The notes: generated by a model from the letters alone, not told the origin. Positions 1 to 9,637 are shown, counted from the stretch's first letter. The stretch: 64,000 nucleotides of DNA from Bacteroidota bacterium (GCA_016711825.1 JADJSG010000010.1:105001-169000), one strand, 5' to 3'. Numbers and translations are program-made.

Positions 1-1
1 C

Positions 2-769
2 CCCAAAACAAAAGCGATTGTACCAGTACACCTATTTGGACAAAGTGCCGACATGGAGCCTATATTAGCGATTGCTAAAAAACATGGTTTATATGTTATA
101 GAAGACAATGCACAAGCTATTGGCGGTTATTACACCTTTAGCGACGGCACACGAGTAGCCAATGGCTGCATGGGTACTATCGGAACCACTTCATTTTTCC
201 CTTCTAAAAACTTAGGTTGCTATGGTGATGGCGGTGCCATTTTTACCAATGACAACGATTTGGCCGTTAAACTGAAAATGGTAGCTAACCATGGACAAAA
301 AGAAAAATACATTCATGAAATCATTGGTTGTAATTCAAGACTTGATACCATGCAAGCAGCAATACTCAATGTAAAATTACCTCATTTGGATAGTTATTGT
401 GATGCAAGAAGAAAAGTGGCTGATTATTATGATGCTGCTTTTGCAGGCAATGCAAAAATAAAAACGCCTTTTAGAGCACCTTACTCACATCATGTGTATC
501 ATCAGTACACGATACAATTGCAAGATGGTATCAATAGAAATGAAGTCATGAATCGTTTGAAAGAATTGGGAATACCAAGCATGGTATATTATCCGATACC
601 AGCTCACAAACAAAAAATGTTTGAAAATACACATCGTCCAAGTACAAATTTAGACCTTACCAATTGGCTTGTTGAACATGTGATTTCATTACCCATACAT
701 ACTGAAATGACAAGCGAACAAATGGAATATATTAGTACCCATTTTTTAAATATTATAAATACCCTTTAG
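2..769 (+). CDS. DegT/DnrJ/EryC1/StrS-family sugar aminotransferase (5' truncated)
   Basis: PLP-dependent aminotransferase of the DegT/DnrJ/EryC1/StrS family, which transaminates keto-sugar nucleotides for surface polysaccharides. The frame is open to the left edge of the window: codons from base 2 to the ATG at 53 read PKTKAIVPVHLFGQSAD, a typical stretch of this family, so the ATG at 53 is internal and the N-terminus is missing. Visible landmarks, numbered from that ATG, are the cofactor-contacting EDNAQA (residues 17-22) and the Schiff-base lysine K52 in FFPSKNLG, followed by GDGGAIFTN. The C-terminal part has the usual QYTIQL strand and PIPAHKQ segment. It lies 6 bp before a UDP-glucose dehydrogenase gene, so it is probably co-transcribed in a polysaccharide operon. 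The exact substrate cannot be told from the sequence. Confidence 0.93.
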   Translation, partial: PKTKAIVPVHLFGQSADMEPILAIAKKHGLYVIEDNAQAIGGYYTFSDGTRVANGCMGTIGTTSFFPSKNLGCYGDGGAIFTNDNDLAVKLKMVANHGQKEKYIHEIIGCNSRLDTMQAAILNVKLPHLDSYCDARRKVADYYDAAFAGNAKIKTPFRAPYSHHVYHQYTIQLQDGINRNEVMNRLKELGIPSMVYYPIPAHKQKMFENTHRPSTNLDLTNWLVEHVISLPIHTEMTSEQMEYISTHFLNIINTL

Positions 770-775
770 ATAAAT

Positions 776-2116
776 ATGAAAATAGCAGTAATAGGAACAG
801 GCTATGTTGGCCTTGTATCCGGAACATGTTTTGCTGAATCAGGCAACAATGTAATATGTGTAGACATAGACAAACATAAAGTTGAAAAACTATCCAATGG
901 TGAAATCGTTATCTATGAACCAGGATTAGAGGTTTTATTTGAAAGAAACTTAAAAGAAAAACGACTTTTCTTTACTACTGATTTAAGATATGCCGTTGAA
1001 AATTCAGATTTAATTTTTTTAGCATTGCCTACCCCACCCGGAGAAGATGGCTCAGCTGATTTAAGTTATGTGTTAGGGGTTGCTGAAAATATTGGTAAAA
1101 TATTGAATGAAATACAACAATACAAAGTAGTTATCAATAAAAGTACTGTACCAGTTGGCACTGCTGAAAAAGTAGCCGCTAAAATTAAGGAAAACTATTC
1201 TGGTGAATTTGATGTAGTGAGCAATCCTGAATTTTTGCGTGAAGGTGTTGCTGTAGATGATTTTATGAAACCTGACCGTGTAGTGGTTGGTTGCAGTAGT
1301 GAGCGCGCTAAAAAGCTCATGAATCAGCTATACAGCCCATTTATTCGTCAGGGAAATCCTATCTATTTTATGGATGAAAGAAGTGCTGAACTTACCAAAT
1401 ACGCAGCCAATTCATACCTGGCAATGCGTATCACCTTTATGAATGAATTGGCGAACCTATGCGAAAAAGTGGGTGCCGATGTAGAAACCGTTCGAGTAGG
1501 TATGGGTAGTGATAACCGAATAGGTAAGCGCTTTTTATTCCCTGGTATTGGTTATGGTGGAAGCTGTTTTCCAAAAGATGTACAAGCATTGGTGCAAACT
1601 TCCAATCAGTATCAATATCCCTATAACCTGCTTAAAGCAGTGATAGAAGTAAATGACCAGCAAAAATTTGTGTTGGCAGATAAAATCATTGCCTATTTCA
1701 ACAACGATTTAAAAGGTAAAAAAATTGCTGTTTGGGGACTTTCATTCAAACCCAATACGGATGATATCAGAGAAGCCCCTGCTTTATTTATTATTCCAAA
1801 ATTGGTTGCAGCAGGCGCTACAGTAATGTGTTATGACCCTGAAGGCATGCCAAATACCAAAAATTATTTCGAAAAAAATCATGCAGATTTAATGAATTCT
1901 ATTCAATTTGTAGCTGATGATTACGATGTACTTGAAGGAGCAGATGCATTGGCTATTTGTACTGAATGGAGTATTTTCAGAACACCTGATTTCGAAAAAA
2001 TGAAAGCTTCTATGAAGCAACAGGTTATATTTGACGGCAGAAACTTATTTGATCTTGAACAAATGAAAGATGCAGGTTTTTATTACAATTCAATAGGCAG
2101 AAAAACAATTCAATAG
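776..2116 (+). CDS. ugd: UDP-glucose 6-dehydrogenase
   Basis: Oxidises UDP-glucose to UDP-glucuronate in two NAD+-dependent steps in the cytoplasm. The 446 residues match the usual length for this family. The N-terminal Rossmann motif GTGYVGLVSG is at residues 7-16. The middle domain holds NKSTVPVGTA and SNPEFLREG. The catalytic cysteine is C264 in GGSCFPKD, and the C-terminal UDP-binding domain carries WGLSFKPNTDD. The gene sits 6 bp after the aminotransferase and 3 bp before the UDP-glucuronate decarboxylase, so product and substrate of neighbouring enzymes match: UDP-glucose to UDP-glucuronate to UDP-xylose. Function is firm; which polymer uses the sugar is unknown. Confidence 0.97.
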   Translation: MKIAVIGTGYVGLVSGTCFAESGNNVICVDIDKHKVEKLSNGEIVIYEPGLEVLFERNLKEKRLFFTTDLRYAVENSDLIFLALPTPPGEDGSADLSYVLGVAENIGKILNEIQQYKVVINKSTVPVGTAEKVAAKIKENYSGEFDVVSNPEFLREGVAVDDFMKPDRVVVGCSSERAKKLMNQLYSPFIRQGNPIYFMDERSAELTKYAANSYLAMRITFMNELANLCEKVGADVETVRVGMGSDNRIGKRFLFPGIGYGGSCFPKDVQALVQTSNQYQYPYNLLKAVIEVNDQQKFVLADKIIAYFNNDLKGKKIAVWGLSFKPNTDDIREAPALFIIPKLVAAGATVMCYDPEGMPNTKNYFEKNHADLMNSIQFVADDYDVLEGADALAICTEWSIFRTPDFEKMKASMKQQVIFDGRNLFDLEQMKDAGFYYNSIGRKTIQ

Positions 2117-2119
2117 ATT

Positions 2120-3061
2120 ATGAAAAAAGTATTAGTAACAGGTGGTGCAGGGTTTTTAGGCTCTCATTTATGTGATCGATTTATTCTTGAAGGTTATCAT
2201 GTAATCGCCATGGACAATTTGATTACAGGCAACATTAAAAATATAGAACACCTTTTTAAACATCCTCATTTTGAATATTATCATCATGATGTTAGTAAAT
2301 TTGTACATGTACCAGGTGAATTAGATTATATCTTGCATTTCGCCTCTCCTGCAAGTCCTATTGACTATTTAAAAATGCCGATTCAGACCTTAAAAGTAGG
2401 TTCATTAGGAACCCACAATTTATTAGGACTGGCTAAAGAAAAAAATGCCCGAATGCTAATTGCTTCTACATCAGAAGTATATGGCGACCCCTTAGTACAT
2501 CCACAAAATGAAGAATATTGGGGAAATGTAAATCCAATAGGTCCGAGAGGTGTTTACGATGAAGCTAAACGTTTTCAAGAAGCCATAACAATGGCCTATC
2601 ATAATTTTCACGGACTACAAACCCGCATCATTCGTATTTTCAATACTTATGGACCTCGTATGCGTCTTGATGATGGACGTGCATTACCTGCCTTTATGAG
2701 TCAGGCTTTGAAAAAAGAAGACATCACAGTGTTTGGAGACGGAAGTCAAACACGTTCATTTTGTTATGTAAGCGATTTAGTGGAAGGTATCTATAGACTT
2801 TTGATGAGTGACTATCATTTACCCGTAAATATCGGTAACCCTAATGAAATATCACTTTTAGACTTTGCCAAAGAAATTCAACTATTATCAAACAGTGAAT
2901 CAAAAATTATCTTTGAACCCTTACCACAAGATGATCCTAAACAAAGAAAACCAGATATCACAAGGGCGCAAACTATTTTAGGCTGGAATCCCCTTGTAGA
3001 CAGAAAAGAAGGTTTAAAAATCACCTTTGATTACTTCAAAAAGGAATTAGGAATCGCTTAG
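2120..3061 (+). CDS. uxs: UDP-glucuronate decarboxylase (UDP-xylose synthase)
   Basis: Extended short-chain dehydrogenase that decarboxylates UDP-glucuronate to UDP-xylose. The NAD-binding GGAGFLGSH motif is at residues 8-16. The active site shows the STSEVYGDP segment (residues 116-124), with the glutamate typical of UDP-xylose synthases, and the YDEAK motif (Y146, K150). The later RIFNTYGPRM and GDGSQTRSF segments are also characteristic of this family. The protein is 313 residues, normal for a soluble bacterial form. It starts 3 bp after the dehydrogenase stop, which supports one transcript and a shared pathway. A related UDP-sugar epimerase is the alternative, but the TSEVYGDP and RMRLDDGR segments favour the decarboxylase. 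Confidence 0.93.
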   Translation: MKKVLVTGGAGFLGSHLCDRFILEGYHVIAMDNLITGNIKNIEHLFKHPHFEYYHHDVSKFVHVPGELDYILHFASPASPIDYLKMPIQTLKVGSLGTHNLLGLAKEKNARMLIASTSEVYGDPLVHPQNEEYWGNVNPIGPRGVYDEAKRFQEAITMAYHNFHGLQTRIIRIFNTYGPRMRLDDGRALPAFMSQALKKEDITVFGDGSQTRSFCYVSDLVEGIYRLLMSDYHLPVNIGNPNEISLLDFAKEIQLLSNSESKIIFEPLPQDDPKQRKPDITRAQTILGWNPLVDRKEGLKITFDYFKKELGIA

Positions 3062-3449
3062 GTTTTTAGATTGTACCTATTTTGCATGATTATCAGACCG
3101 GTTTATAAACGGATGAGTCTGCTGTTGCTTTTCACATTCTAAAAAATGATTGCTGGTAATACCTAATGTATTTAAAATTGTCTGGAAAATATTGCTATAA
3201 TACCCACACATATTCCATTTAAGCCAGTGGGCTATCTTTAAGGTGTCGTTGGTATACTTAAATACACAAACCCAAATTAGCTCATATCATTGATACTATA
3301 TCATTTATTAATAAGTCTGAAAACATCCTCGCTAAGCCTATACACTTTGTATTTGCGTTTGAAACAATTAGGCTACTTATGATGAGTAATCGATCGCATT
3401 AAACTTACTACAAGTATTCTTATATCCTATTCGCAGGCACTTATCGGTA
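3062..3449. other. Intergenic region, no gene seen
   Basis: This 388-bp gap lies between two convergent transcription units. No convincing coding frame is visible on either strand. It contains a near-palindrome around 3094-3124 (CAGACCG, GTTTATAAAC, then GAGTCTG) that could fold as a transcript-end hairpin but has no clear U-tract, and the dispersed repeat listed at 3148-3256. Confidence 0.6.
3148..3256. repeat. Degenerate dispersed intergenic repeat, copy A
   Basis: About 109 bp that aligns by eye, with gaps, to 30071-30190. Shared blocks in the same order include AATGTATTTAA, TATAATAC followed by CACACAT, CATTTAAG, CTATCTT and GTGTCG followed by GTTnTA. It is intergenic, and its two flanking genes are unrelated to those at the other site. 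The hairpin that is perfect in copy B is degraded here. Confidence 0.5.
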
Positions 3450-4475
3450 TTAATAACAAATTTCGTCGTTGTCGTATTTGTATATTTTCTTCTTAAACAT
3501 ACGAGTCACATTTTTGACTTTGCTAATACGGATAGAAAACTTCAAATTAAATGAATAGTAAAAATCATTGTTTTTGGGATTGCCTCTGATATCGCCCACG
3601 CCATAAGGATGATCCGGGTCAATCACATTTGATTTATTATGTATGATTTGCGCTATTTCGGCATTTTCTGCGCTCAGATAAGTAGGAAATAAAGAAGGAT
3701 CTATATACTTTTCACTCACATCATCGAGGTAATCAGTGAATAATTTTCTACCCACAAATTCAAAACCAATGGAGGTTTTATCTGACATATTGTATTTAAG
3801 TCCAAACCCAAATGGCATATTCGATTGCGATAATTTATAGGGTTTGCGATTAGGATATTCTTTCATTCCCTGACCTTCAGTTCGAAGCGGTTGTAAATCA
3901 ACCCAAACATAATCATCTGAAATTTCATCGAAATAAGAGCCTTGTGGATTAAAACTATAGATACCAAGCCCTATCATCAAGTAAGGTTGGAAATTCCATT
4001 GGTGCAATGCATGTTTATATGGAATAAATTTGAAAGGAAATACTTCCAGGAGTATACTACCCTCTGATATTTTTGATTGAAAATCAAGATTTCTTTTATA
4101 TCGATTGTAGGCATCATCTGTCGTGCTTTGATAGGCAGCATCTTGATCGCTACCCGCAATTTTACCACTTGAGTAATTAAACCTGATGCCTATGGCTTCT
4201 TTTCGATAATGCGTGAATGAAACCCCATAAAAAAAAGTACGTTTTTTTAAGTTATTGTCGTAAAAAAACTTTTTACCCATTCCATTGTTACCCCCTAAGT
4301 CGCCTAAATAATTAGATAAGCCAAAATAAAGTGATAATTGATTGCTTTTTTTCAAAGGTGGGTTTCTATTGACTTCCTCTTCGAAATAGGTATTGCCGTC
4401 ATAAAAACCCTTAATTTGCGCATACGACTGCATTGATACAATCAGGATACAACATATGGATACTAATTTTTTCAA
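3450..4475 (-). CDS. Outer-membrane beta-barrel protein, DUF6089-like
   Basis: Predicted outer-membrane protein of unknown function. Residues 1-19 form a Sec signal peptide (MKKLVSICCILIVSMQSYA, then Q). The mature part is rich in alternating aromatic and polar residues (SLYFGLSNYLGDLGG, IGIRFNYSSG, MPFGFGLKYNMS) and ends with a barrel-type strand (YYSFNLKFSIRI) followed by a basic tail. The SNYLGDLGG segment near residue 54 resembles Bacteroidota proteins annotated as DUF6089, and the length of 341 fits. It lies 33 bp downstream of prfB on the same strand and may be read from that transcript. The family assignment is from memory of the motif and is moderately sure; the location is more certain than the role. 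Confidence 0.7.
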   Translation of the reverse strand: MKKLVSICCILIVSMQSYAQIKGFYDGNTYFEEEVNRNPPLKKSNQLSLYFGLSNYLGDLGGNNGMGKKFFYDNNLKKRTFFYGVSFTHYRKEAIGIRFNYSSGKIAGSDQDAAYQSTTDDAYNRYKRNLDFQSKISEGSILLEVFPFKFIPYKHALHQWNFQPYLMIGLGIYSFNPQGSYFDEISDDYVWVDLQPLRTEGQGMKEYPNRKPYKLSQSNMPFGFGLKYNMSDKTSIGFEFVGRKLFTDYLDDVSEKYIDPSLFPTYLSAENAEIAQIIHNKSNVIDPDHPYGVGDIRGNPKNNDFYYSFNLKFSIRISKVKNVTRMFKKKIYKYDNDEICY

Positions 4476-4508
4476 GTCGTATTATTTCAAAAGTTAAAAA
4501 TAAGGTTT

Positions 4509-5594
4509 TTATTCTGTATTGCCCAACATCAAATAAGCTTTGATAAATCCATCTATTTCGCCATCCATTACAGGACCTACATTACCTACTTCAAAATCAG
4601 TTCTGTGATCTTTAATCATTTTATAAGGATGAAAAACATAAGACCTAATTTGCGACCCCCACTCTATTTTTTTCTTACCAGCGTTGGTTTTATTTTTCAT
4701 TTCTTCTTGTCGTTGCAATTCCTTTTCATATAACTGTGATTTGAGCATTTTTATTGCCTTCTCGCGGTTTTCACCTTGGGTGCGTGATTGCTGACATTCT
4801 ATAATGATACCGCTGGGAATATGCTTTAGCCTGACTGCAGTTTCCACCTTATTTACATTTTGCCCCCCTTTGCCTCCAGCCCTAAAAAAGTCCCATTCAA
4901 TATCAGCAGGGTTGATTTCTATCTGAATTGTATCATCGACTAATGGATACACAAAAACAGATGCAAAAGAGGTATGCCGGCGTGCATTCGAATCAAAGGG
5001 TGAAATACGAACAAGACGGTGTACCCCATTCTCTGACTTTAATAAACCATAAGCAAACGGCCCTTCAATTTCGATGGTTGCTTGTTTAATACCAGCCCCA
5101 TCGCCCCATTGCACATCTAATTCACTTACTTTAAACCCATTTTTTTCACCATACATCCTATACATACGCAATAACATCTCTGCCCAATCCTGGCTTTCTG
5201 TACCTCCAGCTCCTGAGTTGATGGTCATCACTGCTGGCAATTCGTCTTCAGGTTGATTTAATGTACTTTTAAATTCAAGATCATCTATTTTGTCAAAGGC
5301 TAAATGATACGCTTGCTTCACTTCTTCCTCTGTTGCTTCGCCTTGTTTCCAATAATCAAATAAAACCGCAAAATCTTCAATGGCTGATTTTACCTGTTGA
5401 TAAAGTTCAACCCAAAATGCATTGGTTTTAATTTCTTTTAAAATAGCTGTGGCACGTGCGTTATCGTCCCAAAACCCAGCAGAAAGACTTAATTGTTTAT
5501 CATTTTCAATTTTATCCATCTTTTCTTCTATTGAAAGAAAATGGCCTAAAGCCTCTACACGAGCAGACATTTCTTTGAGTTGTTCAATAGTCAT
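4509..5594 (-). CDS. prfB: Peptide chain release factor 2 (RF2)
   Basis: Recognises UGA and UAA stop codons and triggers peptide release on the ribosome. It contains the SPF codon-recognition tripeptide (VRISPFDSNA) and the universal GGQ motif in GGKGGQNVNKVE, which contacts the peptidyl-transferase centre. I chose the ATG at 5594 (361 residues, MTIEQLKEMS). The frame stays open to an ATG at 5654, but that extension is hydrophobic and unlike RF2, and a TAnnTTTG promoter box lies between them. Many bacteria autoregulate prfB with a CUU-UGA-C frameshift after about 25 codons; here the matching place reads CTT TCA (HFLSIEE) and the frame is continuous, so that control is absent. It lies between two outer-membrane-type protein genes. 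Confidence 0.96.
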   Translation of the reverse strand: MTIEQLKEMSARVEALGHFLSIEEKMDKIENDKQLSLSAGFWDDNARATAILKEIKTNAFWVELYQQVKSAIEDFAVLFDYWKQGEATEEEVKQAYHLAFDKIDDLEFKSTLNQPEDELPAVMTINSGAGGTESQDWAEMLLRMYRMYGEKNGFKVSELDVQWGDGAGIKQATIEIEGPFAYGLLKSENGVHRLVRISPFDSNARRHTSFASVFVYPLVDDTIQIEINPADIEWDFFRAGGKGGQNVNKVETAVRLKHIPSGIIIECQQSRTQGENREKAIKMLKSQLYEKELQRQEEMKNKTNAGKKKIEWGSQIRSYVFHPYKMIKDHRTDFEVGNVGPVMDGEIDGFIKAYLMLGNTE

Positions 5595-5599
5595 ATACG

Positions 5600-5607
5600 C
5601 AAAAGTA
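5600..5607 (-). promoter_or_regulatory. Putative -7 promoter box of prfB
   Basis: Read on the minus strand, the bases are TACTTTTG, an exact match to the Bacteroidota TAnnTTTG box. It ends 5 bases before the chosen prfB ATG, so transcription would begin almost at the start codon. No clear -33 TTTG element is visible. Confidence 0.4.
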
Positions 5608-5693
5608 AGGATGTGCTGTGATATGAAAAATAATAATTTAAACCTGAGAAACACTACATATAAGACTGCAAAGCATCAAGCATCCTATCGAAG

Positions 5694-8600
5694 TTAAAAT
5701 ATAGCACGGACCGTGGCTCTACCTGTATGTACGGTTGGTGTGCCAGCAGGTTTTCGGCCTTCATATTGTAAGCTCATTTCAATATTTTTAGAAACCCTTT
5801 TCTCGAAGCTCGCCTGCCATAAATAATTTTTACCATTTTGCAAACCGTCGAGCATGGTATAACCCAAACTACTATTGCTAATACCATTGTATTTGATATT
5901 GGCGTAGGTGGTTCGTAAGTTGATAGAACCTGACGTTATGATATTATAGCGTATATCAACATTGATATTGTGCGCGATGGCTGTTTCGCCTCCATACCTG
6001 GGATTGTTTTTTCTGTGGTCATATTTATAACTGCTTAAAATACGTACCTGATTGCGTAGAAAAACCCAGGTAATATTAGGTTCAGCCGTTTTATTAGCGA
6101 TGAGATAATTTCTATTTTCAAGAAAAAGAGATGCATAGGTTTTGTTGGCTGTTCGAAGAGTAAGTCCAATTGTAAATTTTTTAGTAGCGTTTACCCTCCC
6201 CCTAAGCAGATGTTCGTCATTTTTTCTGGAATCGATGCCATAAGTCATGAGTGTTTTGCCAGCGTTAATAGTATAAATATAATCAAGTCCCCAATTATTA
6301 TTAAATCGGTTGACATATACCGCATTCACAATAGATGAGGTATTGTTAAGCAACAAAGTATCATTTTGATAATCGATAAAAGGATTATACTGTGCAATAC
6401 CTTGTTTACCGATGAACCGATTATTAAGTTGCACTGCAGACTGCAAATAAAATATAGCCAGTAATTTTTTAACCCCTTTTAAGTTTGATTGATTGAGAAT
6501 GGTTTTAGGATTGATTGAAATTGATTGATTATACACTGAATATTTTGCCTTTACATATTGATTTGTAGGGGTAAAAATTCTAATGTATAATTTTTCATCT
6601 GGAAAGATCGCTAATTCAAATTCGTTCAATTGCTCTACTGAATCTTTATTGTAATCGCGCCATACATATAAACCTTGTCCGGCTACCACTTTTACATAGG
6701 TAAATTCACGACGTGGTTCTTGTCCTGAACCAAGTTCATACAATACATTACCACTTACCAGTCCTTTCAGTGCTGTAAAATTGTATTCAAGCCTTCCAAG
6801 TAAACTTTCATCAGGTTTGAGTGTAGTGAGTGAGGTATCGGTGATATCAAGAATTCGATAGGCCCCTGTGATTTTTACATCTTGGTTTTTGAATGAAGTG
6901 ATGTTGGTATTTAATGAAAATGTATGGCCAAGGGTACTTTGTTTAAACTGATTATTATTGGCTACCCGATCGTGTCTGAGTGTGTATTCAGCATTGAAAT
7001 TATTTGCAGCCCCAGCATTATTTTTAAGGTAAAAAGACAGGGCATCAAATGAAAAGGCCGACTTCAGTAAGGTATCTGTTTGTGCATTTTTAAGTTCATT
7101 ATGCTCAACTAAGTATCTTGAACCCAGGGTAAGCTGGTTCAATTGTTTAAACTGTTTTTCAAATTCAAGATAGGGACGTAAATATTTGCTGGTATTGATG
7201 CTTGAAGTTTGTTGCATCAAATCGCCTTTCGTTAAAATACGATATCCCCGACGATTATAGGCAAATGAAAGTATATGTTGGGTACCCTTAAAGGTATTAC
7301 CCCGGAGATAAGTACCCAGTTGATAATCGAGTTTTCCGCTCCCTTTGTCAGGAGCCGATGCATTTTTAATGAGTGAAAAGGCAATATTACCTAAATGTTC
7401 ATTTTGTGGTTTTTCAAGAGGATTGATATTCCAATCGCGGTTAAACTCTACATTTCGGAAGCGTTCAAGCGGTTTAAACCGATCTTGTACAAATTCATAA
7501 TTTACTTTGCTTAGTAAAACGAGGTTGGCAGATTTACGAATCATCCTTTTTTCGTCATACAGAAGTTTGGTTGCTATACCGGTGTGGGTATTATTATGAA
7601 TTTCAGAAAACATATTTGGGTCATAATTACTGACAGCGGTTTCGATCATGATGTTTTTATGACTATCGATGGCATATTGCATACTGGCCGTCACTAATTG
7701 TTGTTTTTTGGGTGTTACGAGTACAATGACAGGTTCATAATCGCCTTGGGGTATACCATTGACAGGAGCTTGCCATGCATATACCCGACCATTTGCATTG
7801 TTGACTGATTGCGTATAGTTGCCATTACCCATACCTACAGATGAAAAATTGAGATAATACTTAGCGCTGTCTTTATTGTTTGAATACACATACACATCTT
7901 TATAGATTACTGCATTGACAATGGTGTCTATTTTTCGATAAAGTATTTTGCTGGCACTAAAAGTATCTTGAAAACTGACGCTTGGATAAAAGGCTTTTTG
8001 AATACTATCACCGATGGTAGCTAAAAATCTTTTTTGGGTAGAATCGAGGGTTTGTTGTATCGACTGATTTTTAGCATCTTGGTTTGAAAACACATTTAAA
8101 CGTATTTGAAGTTTATCATTGACTGACCATTCATCGGTGAGATAAAGCAATGAGTTCAGGTAATTTCTGTCTGAGAATTCAAATTCTACCACCATTCTCA
8201 AATCTTTGGTGATGATACGACGGGGCATAAAAATAATTTCAGCAGCATTGTAATCGATAATATAATCTTGTTCTTCGCCTCTGCTCATCAATACTCCGTC
8301 GATATAAACTCTTTCGGTACCGGCTAAAACCACAAAAAATTGTTCCCCATTAGGTCCAGTCAATTTATAAGGTCCCTGATTACCCTCTAACGAAGTGATG
8401 ACGTTTCGTACAAATTTACCTTTTGCTAAGGAGGCTCCAACGGCGAATTTATTGAACCCTTTTTTTGCCGTTTTAAATGCATTTGACACATAGGCCCCTT
8501 GTACTCTTTTATAAAAATTCATAAAGTAACCTGTAGGTTTTTTTATATCATAATCGCCAGCTATTAAAGCAGTATTTTTTCTTTTGATTTGTATAAACAC

Positions 8601-9191
8601 TTTGTCAAACTCTTGTATTTGCTGTGTATTACCCTGAGGTTGAAAGGGTATATTATTATCTGTGATGGCACCTGTGAGTTTGATACTATCACCAAGGTCA
8701 CCGTCAAATTGTAAATTAAACTGTGAATTCAGTACAACATCTTGGCTATTGCCAAAAGACAAAGCTCGTCCAAAGCTCCCTGCATAATCGACATTGCCAA
8801 AATCAATAAATGTTTTATTGCTACTTGCCTCTGTGGCATCATAATAATAGGGTGTGATGGCAAAATTTGTTTCGATTTTTTGGGCATCTTTATGAAAATA
8901 GCGTTGATTAAAATTAAGGGGAAAGGTTCTATAACGAATGCTTACTGAATCTTGCCGGGGTCTGACTTTCCATATTAAAACGCTTTTTAAATAATTGATT
9001 TGATAGGTATTGGTGTCTATATTTTCAATGAATACACTTTGCGGGATGATGCTTAATGAATCTAATCGCAAGGTATCAGTCTGCACACTTATCTTTTTTG
9101 ATTTGAAATTACTCCAATCAACTTGTTGTGCATGGCTTTTCAACATGACACCAATGAATAATATGATATAAATGGAAATTTTAGATTTCAA
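5694..9191 (-). CDS. Large Bacteroidota outer-membrane-type protein, function unknown
   Basis: I recognise the type, a conserved large exported protein of Bacteroidota, but not a function. Residues 1-21 form a Sec signal peptide ending in SHAQ. The N-terminal part holds LNSQFNLQFDGDLGDSIKLTGAITDNNIPFQPQGNTQQIQEFD (about residues 150-192, split here only for reference), a segment I associate with very large barrel proteins such as the SprA type. From about residue 500 onward the protein is a long run of amphipathic, aromatic-ended strands, for example YLRPYLEFEKQF and NVDIRYNIITSG. It ends in VRAIF, with the aromatic final residue common in outer-membrane barrels. No TonB-plug domain or T9SS sorting tail is visible. 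At 1165 residues it is much shorter than SprA. It is 99 bp upstream of prfB on the same strand. Confidence 0.65.
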   Translation of the reverse strand: MKSKISIYIILFIGVMLKSHAQQVDWSNFKSKKISVQTDTLRLDSLSIIPQSVFIENIDTNTYQINYLKSVLIWKVRPRQDSVSIRYRTFPLNFNQRYFHKDAQKIETNFAITPYYYDATEASSNKTFIDFGNVDYAGSFGRALSFGNSQDVVLNSQFNLQFDGDLGDSIKLTGAITDNNIPFQPQGNTQQIQEFDKVFIQIKRKNTALIAGDYDIKKPTGYFMNFYKRVQGAYVSNAFKTAKKGFNKFAVGASLAKGKFVRNVITSLEGNQGPYKLTGPNGEQFFVVLAGTERVYIDGVLMSRGEEQDYIIDYNAAEIIFMPRRIITKDLRMVVEFEFSDRNYLNSLLYLTDEWSVNDKLQIRLNVFSNQDAKNQSIQQTLDSTQKRFLATIGDSIQKAFYPSVSFQDTFSASKILYRKIDTIVNAVIYKDVYVYSNNKDSAKYYLNFSSVGMGNGNYTQSVNNANGRVYAWQAPVNGIPQGDYEPVIVLVTPKKQQLVTASMQYAIDSHKNIMIETAVSNYDPNMFSEIHNNTHTGIATKLLYDEKRMIRKSANLVLLSKVNYEFVQDRFKPLERFRNVEFNRDWNINPLEKPQNEHLGNIAFSLIKNASAPDKGSGKLDYQLGTYLRGNTFKGTQHILSFAYNRRGYRILTKGDLMQQTSSINTSKYLRPYLEFEKQFKQLNQLTLGSRYLVEHNELKNAQTDTLLKSAFSFDALSFYLKNNAGAANNFNAEYTLRHDRVANNNQFKQSTLGHTFSLNTNITSFKNQDVKITGAYRILDITDTSLTTLKPDESLLGRLEYNFTALKGLVSGNVLYELGSGQEPRREFTYVKVVAGQGLYVWRDYNKDSVEQLNEFELAIFPDEKLYIRIFTPTNQYVKAKYSVYNQSISINPKTILNQSNLKGVKKLLAIFYLQSAVQLNNRFIGKQGIAQYNPFIDYQNDTLLLNNTSSIVNAVYVNRFNNNWGLDYIYTINAGKTLMTYGIDSRKNDEHLLRGRVNATKKFTIGLTLRTANKTYASLFLENRNYLIANKTAEPNITWVFLRNQVRILSSYKYDHRKNNPRYGGETAIAHNINVDIRYNIITSGSINLRTTYANIKYNGISNSSLGYTMLDGLQNGKNYLWQASFEKRVSKNIEMSLQYEGRKPAGTPTVHTGRATVRAIF

Positions 9192-9637
9192 ACCAAGCCC
9201 TTGATATAAATAACGTATAAAAGTAAGGATATTGTATAGGATAGCATGATAAAGTAGGATTGTTTTTTAAATGAAGACCAGGGGATGACACTTCAAACAA
9301 TTCATCTGCGAATAATCAATGATGCCATAAACAATAATAAACGCACTTGTTTATGAAAAATCAATGACATAATATATCAAATAATGTATCAACAAGAACA
9401 AGGCAATAAATGCAATAATGACATAAATGATGATTTTATTTTCCCGCATGTTAAACCAAATATATTTTGATTTTTTTTGATTTTTTTACCTTGAAAAAAA
9501 TATGACAGATTGATGACAAATACTTTCTATATCCTTTTTAAAGTTTATTTTTAAAATCGTGCAAACCGACTGAATCATACACATTATCTCTATTTGTATC
9601 GAAATTTAATTTATTTTCATTTATTTTAGGGGTCTAT
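9192..9637. other. Intergenic region between divergent genes
   Basis: A very AT-rich gap of 446 bp between the divergent 1165-residue gene and the LytS-type kinase gene. It must hold promoters for both directions. I see no exact TAnnTTTG box close to either start and no coding frame that I would defend. Confidence 0.5.

Noticed and set aside
9192..9637. LytTR-binding direct repeats or autoregulatory site upstream of the kinase gene
   Set aside because: I could not find paired repeats with helical spacing that stood out from the AT-rich background.
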